Shown here in pieces: positions 9,510 to 17,534 of a stretch of 64,000 nucleotides of DNA. The stretch's first letter is position 1, and the number at the start of each line of letters is the position of its first letter. A model generated the notes under the pieces. The model saw only the letters and a program-made list of their open reading frames with translations, was not told the DNA's origin and searched no databases. Both the position numbers and the translations under genes were made by a program. Origin of the DNA: Betaproteobacteria bacterium (lineage in GTDB: Bacteria; Pseudomonadota; Gammaproteobacteria; Burkholderiales; SG8-39); contig JACRAS010000148.1 in NCBI GenBank assembly GCA_016234705.1, positions 1-64,000 of the forward strand, in the 5' to 3' direction.

Positions 9510-9525
9510 TGAGAACGGTTTCTCA
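9510..9525. promoter_or_regulatory. Inverted repeat, possible enhancer site
   Basis: TGAGAA-CGGT-TTCTCA is a perfect 6-4-6 dyad about 200 bases from both flanking sigma-54 matches, a usual enhancer distance. Function is inferred. Confidence 0.35.
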
Positions 9526-9722
9526 TTTGGGCGAATCCGTCCGGACTACGACTGCGCCGGGGCCGGCGCACGGGCGTGCCGGTGCCGCTCGCCGCAACGC
9601 CACGGGCTGCGCTGAACAGCACGCCCACCGGATAATCGCCGATCCGATCGGGCACTGGCGTGCGTTGGACGAAAGAACGCCGGCTGCGATCGCCAGCGCG
9701 CCGCGATCACCAATGACGTGCC

Positions 9723-9738
9723 TGGCATATTTCGTGCG
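9723..9738 (+). promoter_or_regulatory. Weaker sigma-54 promoter candidate for the hemerythrin gene
   Basis: TGGCAT-ATTTC-GTGCG keeps the invariant GG and GC at the right spacing, but the -12 box departs from TTGCW. Start of transcription would be near 9749, about 70 bases before the hemerythrin ATG. Confidence 0.4.
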
Positions 9739-9821
9739 TCAGTCGGTGTAACCCGCCTTCGCTGGCGCGACAAATTCGATTGATAATTGATGGACGCCAC
9801 TAACAACATGGAGCATGGAAC

Positions 9822-10307
9822 ATGAAATGGAACCAGGAGTTTTCCGTCGGCATACCGGAGATCGACGAACAGCATAAGACACTCGCGGACTGCGTTACAT
9901 CCATAGAGCAAGCCGTGATCGGACGGGAACGGTGGTTGGCCGTGCATTCCGCGCTCCAGCGCGCGGTCGATTTTGCGCGGATTCATTTTGCGGTCGAGGA
10001 AAGTTTGATGCGTATCCACGCATACCCTATGCTGGGAGAGCATATCGTTGAACACCGGCAGTTTTCGAAGAATTTGGAGAGGCTGCAAGAGAAAACTCTC
10101 ACCGCCGATGTGTCGCAGGAAATGATTTCCTTCATTCGGGGTTGGTTGGAAATACACGTGCCAACGTACGACATGCCGTACGCGGCGCACTTTTTTTCTA
10201 ACGCGAATGGCGTGAAGCAAGTTGTGGCCGCCAAGCTAGGGCGCCCGTGCTCAGATGGCGCGCCGCGAGTTTCTTCTGTTCTGGATGGTGTTCTGGCGCT
10301 GCAATAG
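9822..10307 (+). CDS. Bacteriohemerythrin
   Basis: 161 residues from ATG 9822. The hemerythrin di-iron ligand pattern is clear: WNQEFSVGIPEIDEQHKTL at the start, then RIHFAVEESLM (H-x3-E), GEHIVEHRQF (H-x3-H) and HVPTYDMPYA (H-x4-D). Hemerythrins bind O2 reversibly in the cytoplasm and serve in O2 storage, delivery or sensing. About 20 extra residues follow the core domain. It stands alone, divergent from the GGDEF-EAL gene, in a neighbourhood of redox sensors. Confidence 0.93.
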   Translation: MKWNQEFSVGIPEIDEQHKTLADCVTSIEQAVIGRERWLAVHSALQRAVDFARIHFAVEESLMRIHAYPMLGEHIVEHRQFSKNLERLQEKTLTADVSQEMISFIRGWLEIHVPTYDMPYAAHFFSNANGVKQVVAAKLGRPCSDGAPRVSSVLDGVLALQ

Positions 10308-10605
10308 CCAGTCCATGGCCGCGTACAGAGATCGTCCTCGTTCGCATCGGCCACGCCGAAGTCTTCGGCTAGCCTCGGGGTGTGTCACCACCGCCCGCTC
10401 GCCAGCTTGGTGTGTGACGACAGAATGCTTGAGACCACGATGACCAGCACCGGGGCGCGTTCGCGGCAGGGTTTGGAAGCGATCAGCGAGGCAAACCCCA
10501 AGCACTGCATCACCGCGGCAACGACCTGCGCGTGCCCGTGTGCGCGCAGCAGCGGTTTGTAACCGGCCATAATTCCGGCACGGTGCCACTGGCTAGCGGC
10601 CAGCC
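10308..10605. other. Intergenic stretch, possible gene remnant
   Basis: No recognisable gene. A minus-strand frame (10385-10639) holds a hydrophobic stretch near APVLVIVVSSILSS that looks protein-like, but it overlaps the end of the response regulator gene and I cannot place it in a family. Confidence 0.35.
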
Positions 10606-10980
10606 TTACCGTCGAAGCTGGTCCTCGACGACCCGACAAAGCTCATCCGCACTGATCGGCTTGGCGACGAAAGTATGTCCACCAATCTGACCAGTTGACC
10701 TTAGCTCCTCGTCCTTGGTCACCAAGGCCGTGAGAAAGACGAACTTGATCGCGCGCAACTCCGGGTCGTCTTGCAGTCGCATCCCAATTTCGGAGCCGAG
10801 CATGCCGGGCATCATCACGTCCAACAGGATCAGGTCCGGCCGGAATTCCCGGGCGGCTTCGACTGCCTTTCGTCCCAGGTTTTCGGTTCGGACCTCGTAA
10901 CGCCCCGTCTGTTCAAGGACGAGCTTGATCATCCGGGTGATCGCCGGCTCGTCATCCACTACCAGTATTCGCTTATTCAT
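10606..10980 (-). CDS. CheY-like single-domain response regulator
   Basis: 124 residues, only a receiver domain: acidic pair in ILVVDDEP, phospho-acceptor Asp in LILLDVMMPG, conserved Thr in FLTAL and Lys in FVAKPIS. No output domain, so it must act through protein contacts. The ATG overlaps the end of the preceding kinase gene by 8 bases (ATGAATAA), showing translational coupling and a functional pair. Confidence 0.95.
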   Translation of the reverse strand: MNKRILVVDDEPAITRMIKLVLEQTGRYEVRTENLGRKAVEAAREFRPDLILLDVMMPGMLGSEIGMRLQDDPELRAIKFVFLTALVTKDEELRSTGQIGGHTFVAKPISADELCRVVEDQLRR

Positions 10981-12760
10981 TGGTCAATTGCTTTCGATCT
11001 ACCCGAAACATCAAGAGCGCCGACGCACCCCCTTCGGGACGGTTGGTAATGTTAATGGAGCCTTCGTGCATGATAACAATGTTATGCGAAACAGCGAGGC
11101 CGAGCCCGTAGCCTTCGCCCATCGGCTTGGTAGTAAAAAACGGCTCAAACAGCTTTTTTTCGTGCTCGTCCGAAAATCCCGGTCCGTTGTCCCTGATGTC
11201 GACGCTAATCACCGGCTCCCCAATCCTAAACGCACTCCCCTCGGATCGCTCCAAATCACGCTCGCTCAGGCGTATCGAGCGCGCGACAACTTCGATGCTG
11301 CCGTCTCGTCCGATGGCCTGCGCCGCATTGGAAAAAAGGTTGACGAAAACCTGCAACAGGCGGTCCGGATCGGCAGATATCAAGGGCATCGGATCGTCGC
11401 AGTTTCTGACAATCTCTATGTTGCGACGCTCTATCTCGTGCGTTGTAAGGTGAATGGCATTATCGATCACTTGGTTAATGTTGGTCGGGCGCCGGGCAAA
11501 CGGTTTCTTTCTGGAAAAATCCAGCAGATCCCTGATGACGTTGTCGGCGCGAACAATTGCTCCCCGAATCTGATCGAGAACCTCCTGGCTGGTGTCCTGC
11601 GAAAACTGTTTGGAAAGGTAATCGATGCCAAGGCGGATGATCATCAACGGATTCTTTACTTCATGGGCGACGCTGGCGGCCAAGCGTCCGACAGACTCCA
11701 GACGAGCCGCGTCCGCAAGCGACTCATGTGCGTTGAGGAGTTCCCGCTCAGTCTCCAGCAGCCTGACCTGTTGCCGTTGCAGCGCATCCTCCGCCTGTCT
11801 GCGCGCGGTGATGTCCTCCTTGACGGCGATAAAGTTGACGATCTCGCCTCGGTCGTTTTTGAGGGCGGAAATAATCTCGTGTTCCCAGTAAAGCTCCCCA
11901 TTTCTCTTGCGGTTTTGCATGTCCCCGCGCCATTCGCGTCCGGACCGTATGGTACGCCACAGGTCCTCATAAACCTCCGGCGGCGTGAGGCCGGACTTGA
12001 TTACGGCGGGAGTCCTCCCGACCAAGTCTTCCCGGGTAAAACCGGTGACTTCGAGAAATTTCGGATTCACGTATTCGAAACGGCCGCTGGTGTCCGTTAT
12101 TACCGTTGCCGCCGGGCTCTGCTCGACCGCGTTGGAGAGCTTTTGCAGCCGCTCCTCCGTACGCTTGCGCGCGGTGATGTCGCGGATCGTGGCGGTGAAA
12201 AAGCGCCTGCCCCCTGCCCAGCCCTCACTTACCGACAATTCGATCGGAAAGACCTCACCGTCCACCCGCATGGCATCGAGCTGCCGCGTCGTGCCGATCA
12301 CGTGCTTCACGCCGGTCCGACGGTAGTTCTCCAGATAGCGGTCGTGGTGCTCGTGATGAGGGGATGGAACAATCATGTCTATGTTGCGGCCAATGGCGTC
12401 CTCATCCGAAACACCGAACGTGATCCGTGCCGCGCGGTTCTGCGCCTGAATGATACCGTGATCGTCGATCGTGATGATCGCGTCGGTTACCGTATCCAGG
12501 ACCGTCTGCGCCCTTGCCTGCGCGGTCATGAGGGCGACGCGAAGCGGCTTGACGATCAGCGGCCACATGATAATCGAGGCGAGCGCGGTGAGGATCGCCG
12601 CGTCGATCAGCGCCCCCGCCCAGCCCGGCATGTCGAATTGCAAGCCGTGGGCCGCCAGTTCGACGAGGAATATCGCGCCAAGCATCACCCCGAACTTGAC
12701 CAGCGGGCGCTCCAGCGCGCGCGCGATCAATGTGGAAATGTTGTGGCGATTGCAATTCAT
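10973..12760 (-). CDS. PAS-PAS membrane sensor histidine kinase
   Basis: 595 residues from ATG 12760. Two closely spaced membrane helices at the N-terminus (about residues 25-45 and 55-75) leave almost no periplasmic part, so sensing is probably by the two PAS domains (about 75-190 and 200-320; PAC ends such as IRDITARKR and KEDITARRQ). The HisKA box is SVAHEVKNPL (His near 362), and the HATPase domain has NLFSNAAQAI, DNGPGFSD and GYGLGLAVS. The partner is the CheY-like gene overlapping its end. The ribosome site is weak. Confidence 0.94.
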   Translation of the reverse strand: MNCNRHNISTLIARALERPLVKFGVMLGAIFLVELAAHGLQFDMPGWAGALIDAAILTALASIIMWPLIVKPLRVALMTAQARAQTVLDTVTDAIITIDDHGIIQAQNRAARITFGVSDEDAIGRNIDMIVPSPHHEHHDRYLENYRRTGVKHVIGTTRQLDAMRVDGEVFPIELSVSEGWAGGRRFFTATIRDITARKRTEERLQKLSNAVEQSPAATVITDTSGRFEYVNPKFLEVTGFTREDLVGRTPAVIKSGLTPPEVYEDLWRTIRSGREWRGDMQNRKRNGELYWEHEIISALKNDRGEIVNFIAVKEDITARRQAEDALQRQQVRLLETERELLNAHESLADAARLESVGRLAASVAHEVKNPLMIIRLGIDYLSKQFSQDTSQEVLDQIRGAIVRADNVIRDLLDFSRKKPFARRPTNINQVIDNAIHLTTHEIERRNIEIVRNCDDPMPLISADPDRLLQVFVNLFSNAAQAIGRDGSIEVVARSIRLSERDLERSEGSAFRIGEPVISVDIRDNGPGFSDEHEKKLFEPFFTTKPMGEGYGLGLAVSHNIVIMHEGSINITNRPEGGASALLMFRVDRKQLTNE

Positions 12761-13078
12761 GCTTGGACCCGCGTGTTGCCGATTATCCCGCCGTCGCGCT
12801 CATGCGCTGAATAAAAACAGGCGCTGAGCCGGCCGCGCGCCGGCGTCGCCGCGGTCACTCCGGCCACCGCCACATGCGCGCCTAGGACACGGCCCGGAAT
12901 TCGACCCGGCGCGCGCAGCAGTTTCGAAAAACCCGGACATCAGCCCCTCGCTTCCTCATCAATCTCAGCTAAGCAACCCTCGTGCCAGGATTCGAGCTGG
13001 CTGAGGCGTGAGGCGTGCGTAAACGTCCATTCGCCTAGCGCGTCGTGGCCGGGCGCGTGGTCCTGCGCTCAGCATCCC

Positions 13079-13171
13079 GTTCCCAAAGTGCAGCCTATGC
13101 CTTGCGCAGCTAAGGATCTTCGGGACTGCTCAGATGGACGAAGGTGCGCATGGCGCCGATCGCGACCGGCG
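13079..13171 (-). pseudogene. Relic of a TPR protein gene (copy of the 3' part of 20001-20594)
   Basis: The 93 bases align without gaps to 20051-20143 with roughly 85% identity, including an identical run across 13130-13155. Translated on the minus strand it reads AIGAMRTFVHLSSPEDP and is then interrupted by TAG codons where the intact gene has Tyr and a Gln/Lys stretch. It is a decayed fragment of a duplicated or moved copy, lying directly upstream of the sigma-54 promoter of the signalling operon. Confidence 0.75.
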
Positions 13172-13187
13172 CCCGTGGACCAGAAAC

Positions 13188-13203
13188 CGGCACGCATATT
13201 GCT
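13188..13203 (+). promoter_or_regulatory. Sigma-54 (-24/-12) promoter of the signalling operon
   Basis: CGGCAC-GCATA-TTGCT matches the RpoN consensus except for the first T. Transcription would start near 13214, 36 bases before the kinase GTG, and cover 13250-18731. Confidence 0.7.
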
Positions 13204-13249
13204 TATATGCGGGTGACTGCGGCATTGTAGGATTTGAAGGGAGAACAAG

Positions 13250-15112
13250 GTGCTAGCCGGGATCTACGGAACAGCGTCCAAGGGCGGCGAGCAGACGGGG
13301 CGCAGGATTCAGCCGGGGCGTTTCCGGCTGGTGCGCTATTTCACCATCGCGGGGCTGGGCGCGTTCGGCCTGGCGGCGCTGGTGATGGTCTGGCAGGAGC
13401 GCGAGCAGGTTCTGTTCTTTCGCCAGGTGCAGGACAACCAAAGGACGTTCGTCGGCAAGATGCAGGACGAATTCGCGCGCCGGCAGGGCGAGGTGTCGCG
13501 GCGCGACCTGCTCAGCGTGCACGAAAGTGGCAACATCAACCTGACGCGGCTATTCGCAAACGCCCTCTGGGAACGCGATTTTGCGCCGTTCGTGGCCAGG
13601 GCCCAGGCGATTTCCGCAGAACATTGCCAAGCCTTGCCCGAGGTGACGGACGTCAACGGCAGGGCGGCCCCATTGAAAGAGAAGATGGCCTGTTTCGCCA
13701 AGGTCGGCGCCAAGATCATGGCACTCGCCGGTTTCAATGCGCTGAACGCCAAGGTCTTCGACTCCATGAAGAAGAGCACGGTGTTCAAGATCAAAGTCTA
13801 CGATCTGCGCGGCATCACGGTGTATTCGTCGGATCACAAGCAGATCGGCGAGGACAAGAGCGGCAACGCCGGCTGGCGGAGCGCTACCGAGGGCAAGACC
13901 GCGAGTCTGATTTCGCACCGCACACAGTTCGGCGCCTTCGAGGGAGTGGTGAGCGATCGCGACCTCATCGAGAGTTATATACCTTTGATGGCGCCAGGCA
14001 CCGACACCGTCGTCGGCGTGTTTGAGGTCTACTCGGACGTGACCCCGTTCCTGGCGCGGATCAAGGGCACCTCCGACCAGATTCGCGCCGCGGCCGCCCG
14101 CAGCCAGGACCGCCTGGAGGAGATCGCCGCGCGCTACCAGCAGGAAACCGAATCGATGTCGAACACTGGCCTGTTGGTGTTGATCGGACTACTGGCGCTG
14201 CTGTTCGGCGCGCTGTTCATGATCGTGCGCCACGCCGAACGGCTGCTGCGCGCGCAGGAAGACGAGCGCGAGCACGGCCGGCAGCAGCTTGCCCAGTCCG
14301 AGAAAATGGCCTCGCTCGGCCAGATGGTGGCGGGCGTCACGCATCAGCTCAACACGCCGCTCGCGTTCTCGCACAGCAATGTCAGCCTGGTGCTGCAGCA
14401 GCTCGAGGGGATCGAGCAGCCGCTGCAGGTCGCCTCCCAGTTCGCAGAGTTCGTCCGCCGCACGCCGGGGGACCGGGTCGTGCTCAACCTCGCCCGTTCC
14501 CGCTCCCGGGTCGAATCCTGCGAGGCGCGGCCCGAGGACGTGGGTCAGATGTGCGAAATGCTGCGCGACGTGCTGCACGGCATCGACCAGATGTCGGAAC
14601 TCGTCACCCACATGCGCAATTTCACGCGCCTGGACCGCGCGCGTACTTCCGATTTCGATATCAACAAGGGCCTCGCCACGGTGGTCTACATTGCGCGCAG
14701 CGTGATTCCCGGGCGGGTGCGCGTGGTCGAGGCGTACGCCGACGTGCCGCCGATCCATTGCAATGGCTCGCAGCTGAATCAGGTGTTCCTCAATCTGATC
14801 ACCAATGCGGCGCAGTCAATCGAGGGTGCCGGCACCGTGACCATACGCAGCAGCGTCGAGCACGGCCGCGTACGGGTGGACGTGACCGATACCGGGAGCG
14901 GCATCGCGCCCGACGTACTGCCGCAGATCTTTGACAACTACTTCACCACCAAGAACGAATGCGAGGGGACCGGGCTCGGCCTCGCGATCGCGCGCGACAT
15001 CGTGCGCAACCATGGCGGCAACATCGAAGTCGACACCGGGGTCGGACAGGGCACCACGTTCACGGTCTGGCTGCCGATCACCGGAACGCAGGCGCTTCCA
15101 CTGGCGGCCTGA
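13250..15112 (+). CDS. Membrane sensor histidine kinase, first gene of a sigma-54-preceded operon
   Basis: 620 residues from GTG 13250, with GGAG 7-10 bases upstream. A membrane helix (about 26-47) and a second at about 303-325 enclose a large periplasmic domain (about 255 residues) ending in a double-Cache-like segment (LRGITVYSSD, GVFEVYSDVTPF). After a short coiled linker come the phospho-acceptor box GVTHQLNTPL (His near 364) and an HATPase domain with NLITNAAQSI, DTGSGIAPD and GTGLGLAIA. No CxxCH is present. Thirty bases downstream is the double-receiver protein, its likely phosphate acceptor. Confidence 0.94.
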   Translation: MLAGIYGTASKGGEQTGRRIQPGRFRLVRYFTIAGLGAFGLAALVMVWQEREQVLFFRQVQDNQRTFVGKMQDEFARRQGEVSRRDLLSVHESGNINLTRLFANALWERDFAPFVARAQAISAEHCQALPEVTDVNGRAAPLKEKMACFAKVGAKIMALAGFNALNAKVFDSMKKSTVFKIKVYDLRGITVYSSDHKQIGEDKSGNAGWRSATEGKTASLISHRTQFGAFEGVVSDRDLIESYIPLMAPGTDTVVGVFEVYSDVTPFLARIKGTSDQIRAAAARSQDRLEEIAARYQQETESMSNTGLLVLIGLLALLFGALFMIVRHAERLLRAQEDEREHGRQQLAQSEKMASLGQMVAGVTHQLNTPLAFSHSNVSLVLQQLEGIEQPLQVASQFAEFVRRTPGDRVVLNLARSRSRVESCEARPEDVGQMCEMLRDVLHGIDQMSELVTHMRNFTRLDRARTSDFDINKGLATVVYIARSVIPGRVRVVEAYADVPPIHCNGSQLNQVFLNLITNAAQSIEGAGTVTIRSSVEHGRVRVDVTDTGSGIAPDVLPQIFDNYFTTKNECEGTGLGLAIARDIVRNHGGNIEVDTGVGQGTTFTVWLPITGTQALPLAA

Positions 15113-15142
15113 GAGAATGCAACAAAAAAGGAAAGAAGCAAA

Positions 15143-16201
15143 ATGAACGGGAAGATCGGCAAGGTGCTTTGCGTAGACGACGAGCCGCATGTGCTGCGCG
15201 CGCTGCAGTGGCTGCTGCAAGGGGAATTCGAGGTTCACACCGCGGTCAGTGCGCAGGCGGGCCTGAAGCTGCTGAAGAGCCACGACTACGACGTAGTGGT
15301 CAGCGACCAGAGAATGCCAGAAGTGTCCGGCGTGGAATTCCTGCAGCAGGTGCGCCAGGTGGCGCCGCGCGCGATGCGGATCCTGCTCACCGGCTACGCC
15401 GATCTTGACTCCATGGTGCGCTCGGTAAACGAGAGCGAGGTATTCCGCTTCATCAGCAAGCCGTGGGACATCAAGGAATTTCCCAAATTGATCGCCGAAG
15501 CCGCGCAGATCGCGCGGGTCGATATTGCGTCCCCGGTGCCGCCCGAGCAGCAGGCGGCCGCCGCCGAAATTGCCCTCAGGCATCAGGTCACGACCGTGGC
15601 GCTGCACGCCACCGAGAGCATCCTCCTGGTCGACGACAATCCCGAGGTACACGCGGCGGTCAACCAGGCCTGCGGCGATTCCGTGCAGGTGCAGCACGCC
15701 TACAACCTTGCCGACGCGGTCCGGATGCTGAACCGCAAGCCGGCAGGTGTCATCGTCTCCGATGTCAAGGTCGGCAAACTGGACGCAACGCGCCTGGTGC
15801 GGCTGATGAAGGCCAAGCATCCCGAAACCGTGAGCGTGGTCTTCAGCGACCAGAACGATGCCAAGGTCGTGATGACGCTCATCAACGAGGGCCAAGTGTA
15901 CCGGTTCATTCCCAAGCCGTTCAAGCCCGGGTTCATCCGGATAGTGCTCAATGGGGCGCTCAAGCGCCATCGCGAGCTGCTCGACAACCCGGGGCTGCAG
16001 CGCCGCTTTGCGGTGGAACCGGTGGTGCGGGACGCCGCCGAGTCGCGGCTGCGCGATGTCCGCCAGGCGGCGGTCACTGCCGCACCTGCGTGGCCGCAAC
16101 CGGTCGCCGCGGCGCCGCCCGCCGCCGTTGTGCTCGCCGCGGCGAACGATGGACTCGGCTCTCGACTAAGTGTCGGCTGGCGCAGGCTGTTCGGCGGCTG
16201 A
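15143..16201 (+). CDS. Double-receiver response regulator
   Basis: 352 residues. The first receiver (1-125) has VLCVDDEP, phospho-acceptor Asp in VVVSDQRMPE, LTGYAD and FISKPWD, typical of RpfG-type receivers. The second (about 155-270) has ILLVDDNP, VIVSDVKVGK and FIPKPFK, so it keeps the Asp and Lys, though Ser replaces Thr (VVFSDQND). The last 80 residues are Ala/Pro-rich without a known output domain. It probably passes the signal to the degenerate EAL protein encoded next, which starts 21 bases later. Confidence 0.92.
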   Translation: MNGKIGKVLCVDDEPHVLRALQWLLQGEFEVHTAVSAQAGLKLLKSHDYDVVVSDQRMPEVSGVEFLQQVRQVAPRAMRILLTGYADLDSMVRSVNESEVFRFISKPWDIKEFPKLIAEAAQIARVDIASPVPPEQQAAAAEIALRHQVTTVALHATESILLVDDNPEVHAAVNQACGDSVQVQHAYNLADAVRMLNRKPAGVIVSDVKVGKLDATRLVRLMKAKHPETVSVVFSDQNDAKVVMTLINEGQVYRFIPKPFKPGFIRIVLNGALKRHRELLDNPGLQRRFAVEPVVRDAAESRLRDVRQAAVTAAPAWPQPVAAAPPAAVVLAAANDGLGSRLSVGWRRLFGG

Positions 16202-16221
16202 CCCGTCTGGACACGCGTTGC

Positions 16222-17499
16222 ATGTCCGAAAGCGAGCTGCGCGAGCTGTTCGAGCGGCAGGCGCTCCTGGTGCGCCGGCTCGAAGGCGAACTGGAACTAC
16301 TCACCGCGCGGATCAGGATCGTCGAGCACAACCTGCCGGTCATGCTTGCCTTCGTGGATGCCGGGGAACGCTACCGCTTCCACAACGAGGCCTACCGGCG
16401 CGGGTTCGGCTTGAGCGCCGAGCAGATCGACGGCCGGACCATGCGTGAAGTCCTGGGCGAGAGCGTCTACGCCGGGATCGCCGATCGCGTCCGCCAGGCG
16501 CTGTCGGGAACCTGCGTCAGCTACGAGCGCACTTTCGCCGGCACGCGGCAGATCCGCGTGCACCTGGTCCCGTGCTTCGATGAACTGCGCGCGGTAGTCG
16601 GGTTCTACTCCCTGCTGATCGATCTGCAGGCCGTCGCGGAGGCAGGAAGCACGCCCGCGAACACCGCGGAGCCGATCGCGCCGCTGGACCCCGCGGAGGA
16701 CGCCCCCGAGCTGCATAAGGGCGCCGTCGCCAAGGCGCAGGCCGCATGGCGGGCGGCGACCGAGCGCATCAAGTCCGCGATCCGCAACGACGAGTTCGTG
16801 CTGTACTACCAGGCGATCAAGGATCTGGCCACGGAAGTCCCGCCGTTTCACAGCATCTTCGTCCGCGAGGTCGAGGAGGAGCGGAACATGGTGTCGCCGG
16901 GCGCCTTCTTCGCGCTGGCGGAAGAATACGGGCTGATGTCGGAGCTGGACCGCTGGGTGGTGTGCGGCGTGTTGGGATGGATGTCCGCGCGCAAGCGCGA
17001 ACGCGCCGACTGGCGGCCCTCGCTATATTCCATCAACCTTTCCCGCGACACCATCGGCGACCCTTATTTTCCCGAGTTCGTCCAGGCGCAGGTGGCACAA
17101 TCGGACCTGCCGGCCGAGGCGCTGTGCTTCGAGTTCCAGGAATCGGACGTGGCCGCGCTCCCGGTGGACTCCGCCGAACTGGTCCGCAACCTGCAATCGC
17201 TCGGCTGCCGGACGATGCTCGGCGGCTTCGGGCGCGTCCGGGTGTCGGTGGAGATCCTCAAGGAGATGCGTTTCGATTTCCTCAAGATCGACGGCTCGGT
17301 GGTATTCAACATCCTGCGCAGCGAAGCAAGCGTCTCCAAGATGCGCAGCATCGTCCGCCTGGCGCACACGGTCGGCATTAATACCGTCGCCGAACTGGTC
17401 GAAAACCCCGAAACGGTCGTAAAGCTGCGCGAACTCGAGGTGGACTATGCGCAGGGCGCCGCAATTGCTCCGGTGCTGCCGCTGCACGCGATCAACTAG
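16222..17499 (+). CDS. PAS plus degenerate (probably inactive) EAL-domain protein
   Basis: 425 residues from ATG 16222. An N-terminal coiled segment and PAS domain (about 25-140, HNLPVMLAFVDAGERYRFHN) precede an EAL domain (about 175-425). The catalytic residues are lost: the EAL motif region reads HSIFVREVEE, the LEITES box is FEFQESD, DDFG is GGFG and EGVE is ELVE, while the LKIDGS lysine strand remains. Such domains usually bind c-di-GMP without cutting it or act as protein-interaction modules. As third gene of the operon it is a likely output for the double receiver. Confidence 0.88.
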   Translation: MSESELRELFERQALLVRRLEGELELLTARIRIVEHNLPVMLAFVDAGERYRFHNEAYRRGFGLSAEQIDGRTMREVLGESVYAGIADRVRQALSGTCVSYERTFAGTRQIRVHLVPCFDELRAVVGFYSLLIDLQAVAEAGSTPANTAEPIAPLDPAEDAPELHKGAVAKAQAAWRAATERIKSAIRNDEFVLYYQAIKDLATEVPPFHSIFVREVEEERNMVSPGAFFALAEEYGLMSELDRWVVCGVLGWMSARKRERADWRPSLYSINLSRDTIGDPYFPEFVQAQVAQSDLPAEALCFEFQESDVAALPVDSAELVRNLQSLGCRTMLGGFGRVRVSVEILKEMRFDFLKIDGSVVFNILRSEASVSKMRSIVRLAHTVGINTVAELVENPETVVKLRELEVDYAQGAAIAPVLPLHAIN

Positions 17500-17534
17500 G
17501 AAGCAACCCCCAAATCAGCGATAGGAACCAGGCC

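Larger units (their letters stand above)
9163..9821. other. Divergent regulatory region between GGDEF-EAL and hemerythrin genes
   Basis: No convincing gene in 659 bases. It holds a strong sigma-54 match facing left (9300-9315), a weaker one facing right (9723-9738) and, between them, a perfect dyad TGAGAA-CGGT-TTCTCA (9510-9525) that could be an activator binding site. Confidence 0.6.
12761..13249. other. Intergenic stretch with TPR relic and sigma-54 promoter
   Basis: 489 bases without an intact gene. It contains the relic at 13079-13171 and the promoter match at 13188-13203; nothing else is recognisable. Confidence 0.6.

Noticed and set aside
10385-10639. 84-codon minus-strand frame with a hydrophobic segment
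   Set aside because: Overlaps the response regulator end, has no ribosome site and no recognisable family; kept only as an intergenic remark.
15463-16221. Upstream extension of the EAL protein frame through the double-receiver gene
   Set aside because: The extension has no domain, overlaps a well-supported gene, and an ATG at 16222 starts the conserved part.
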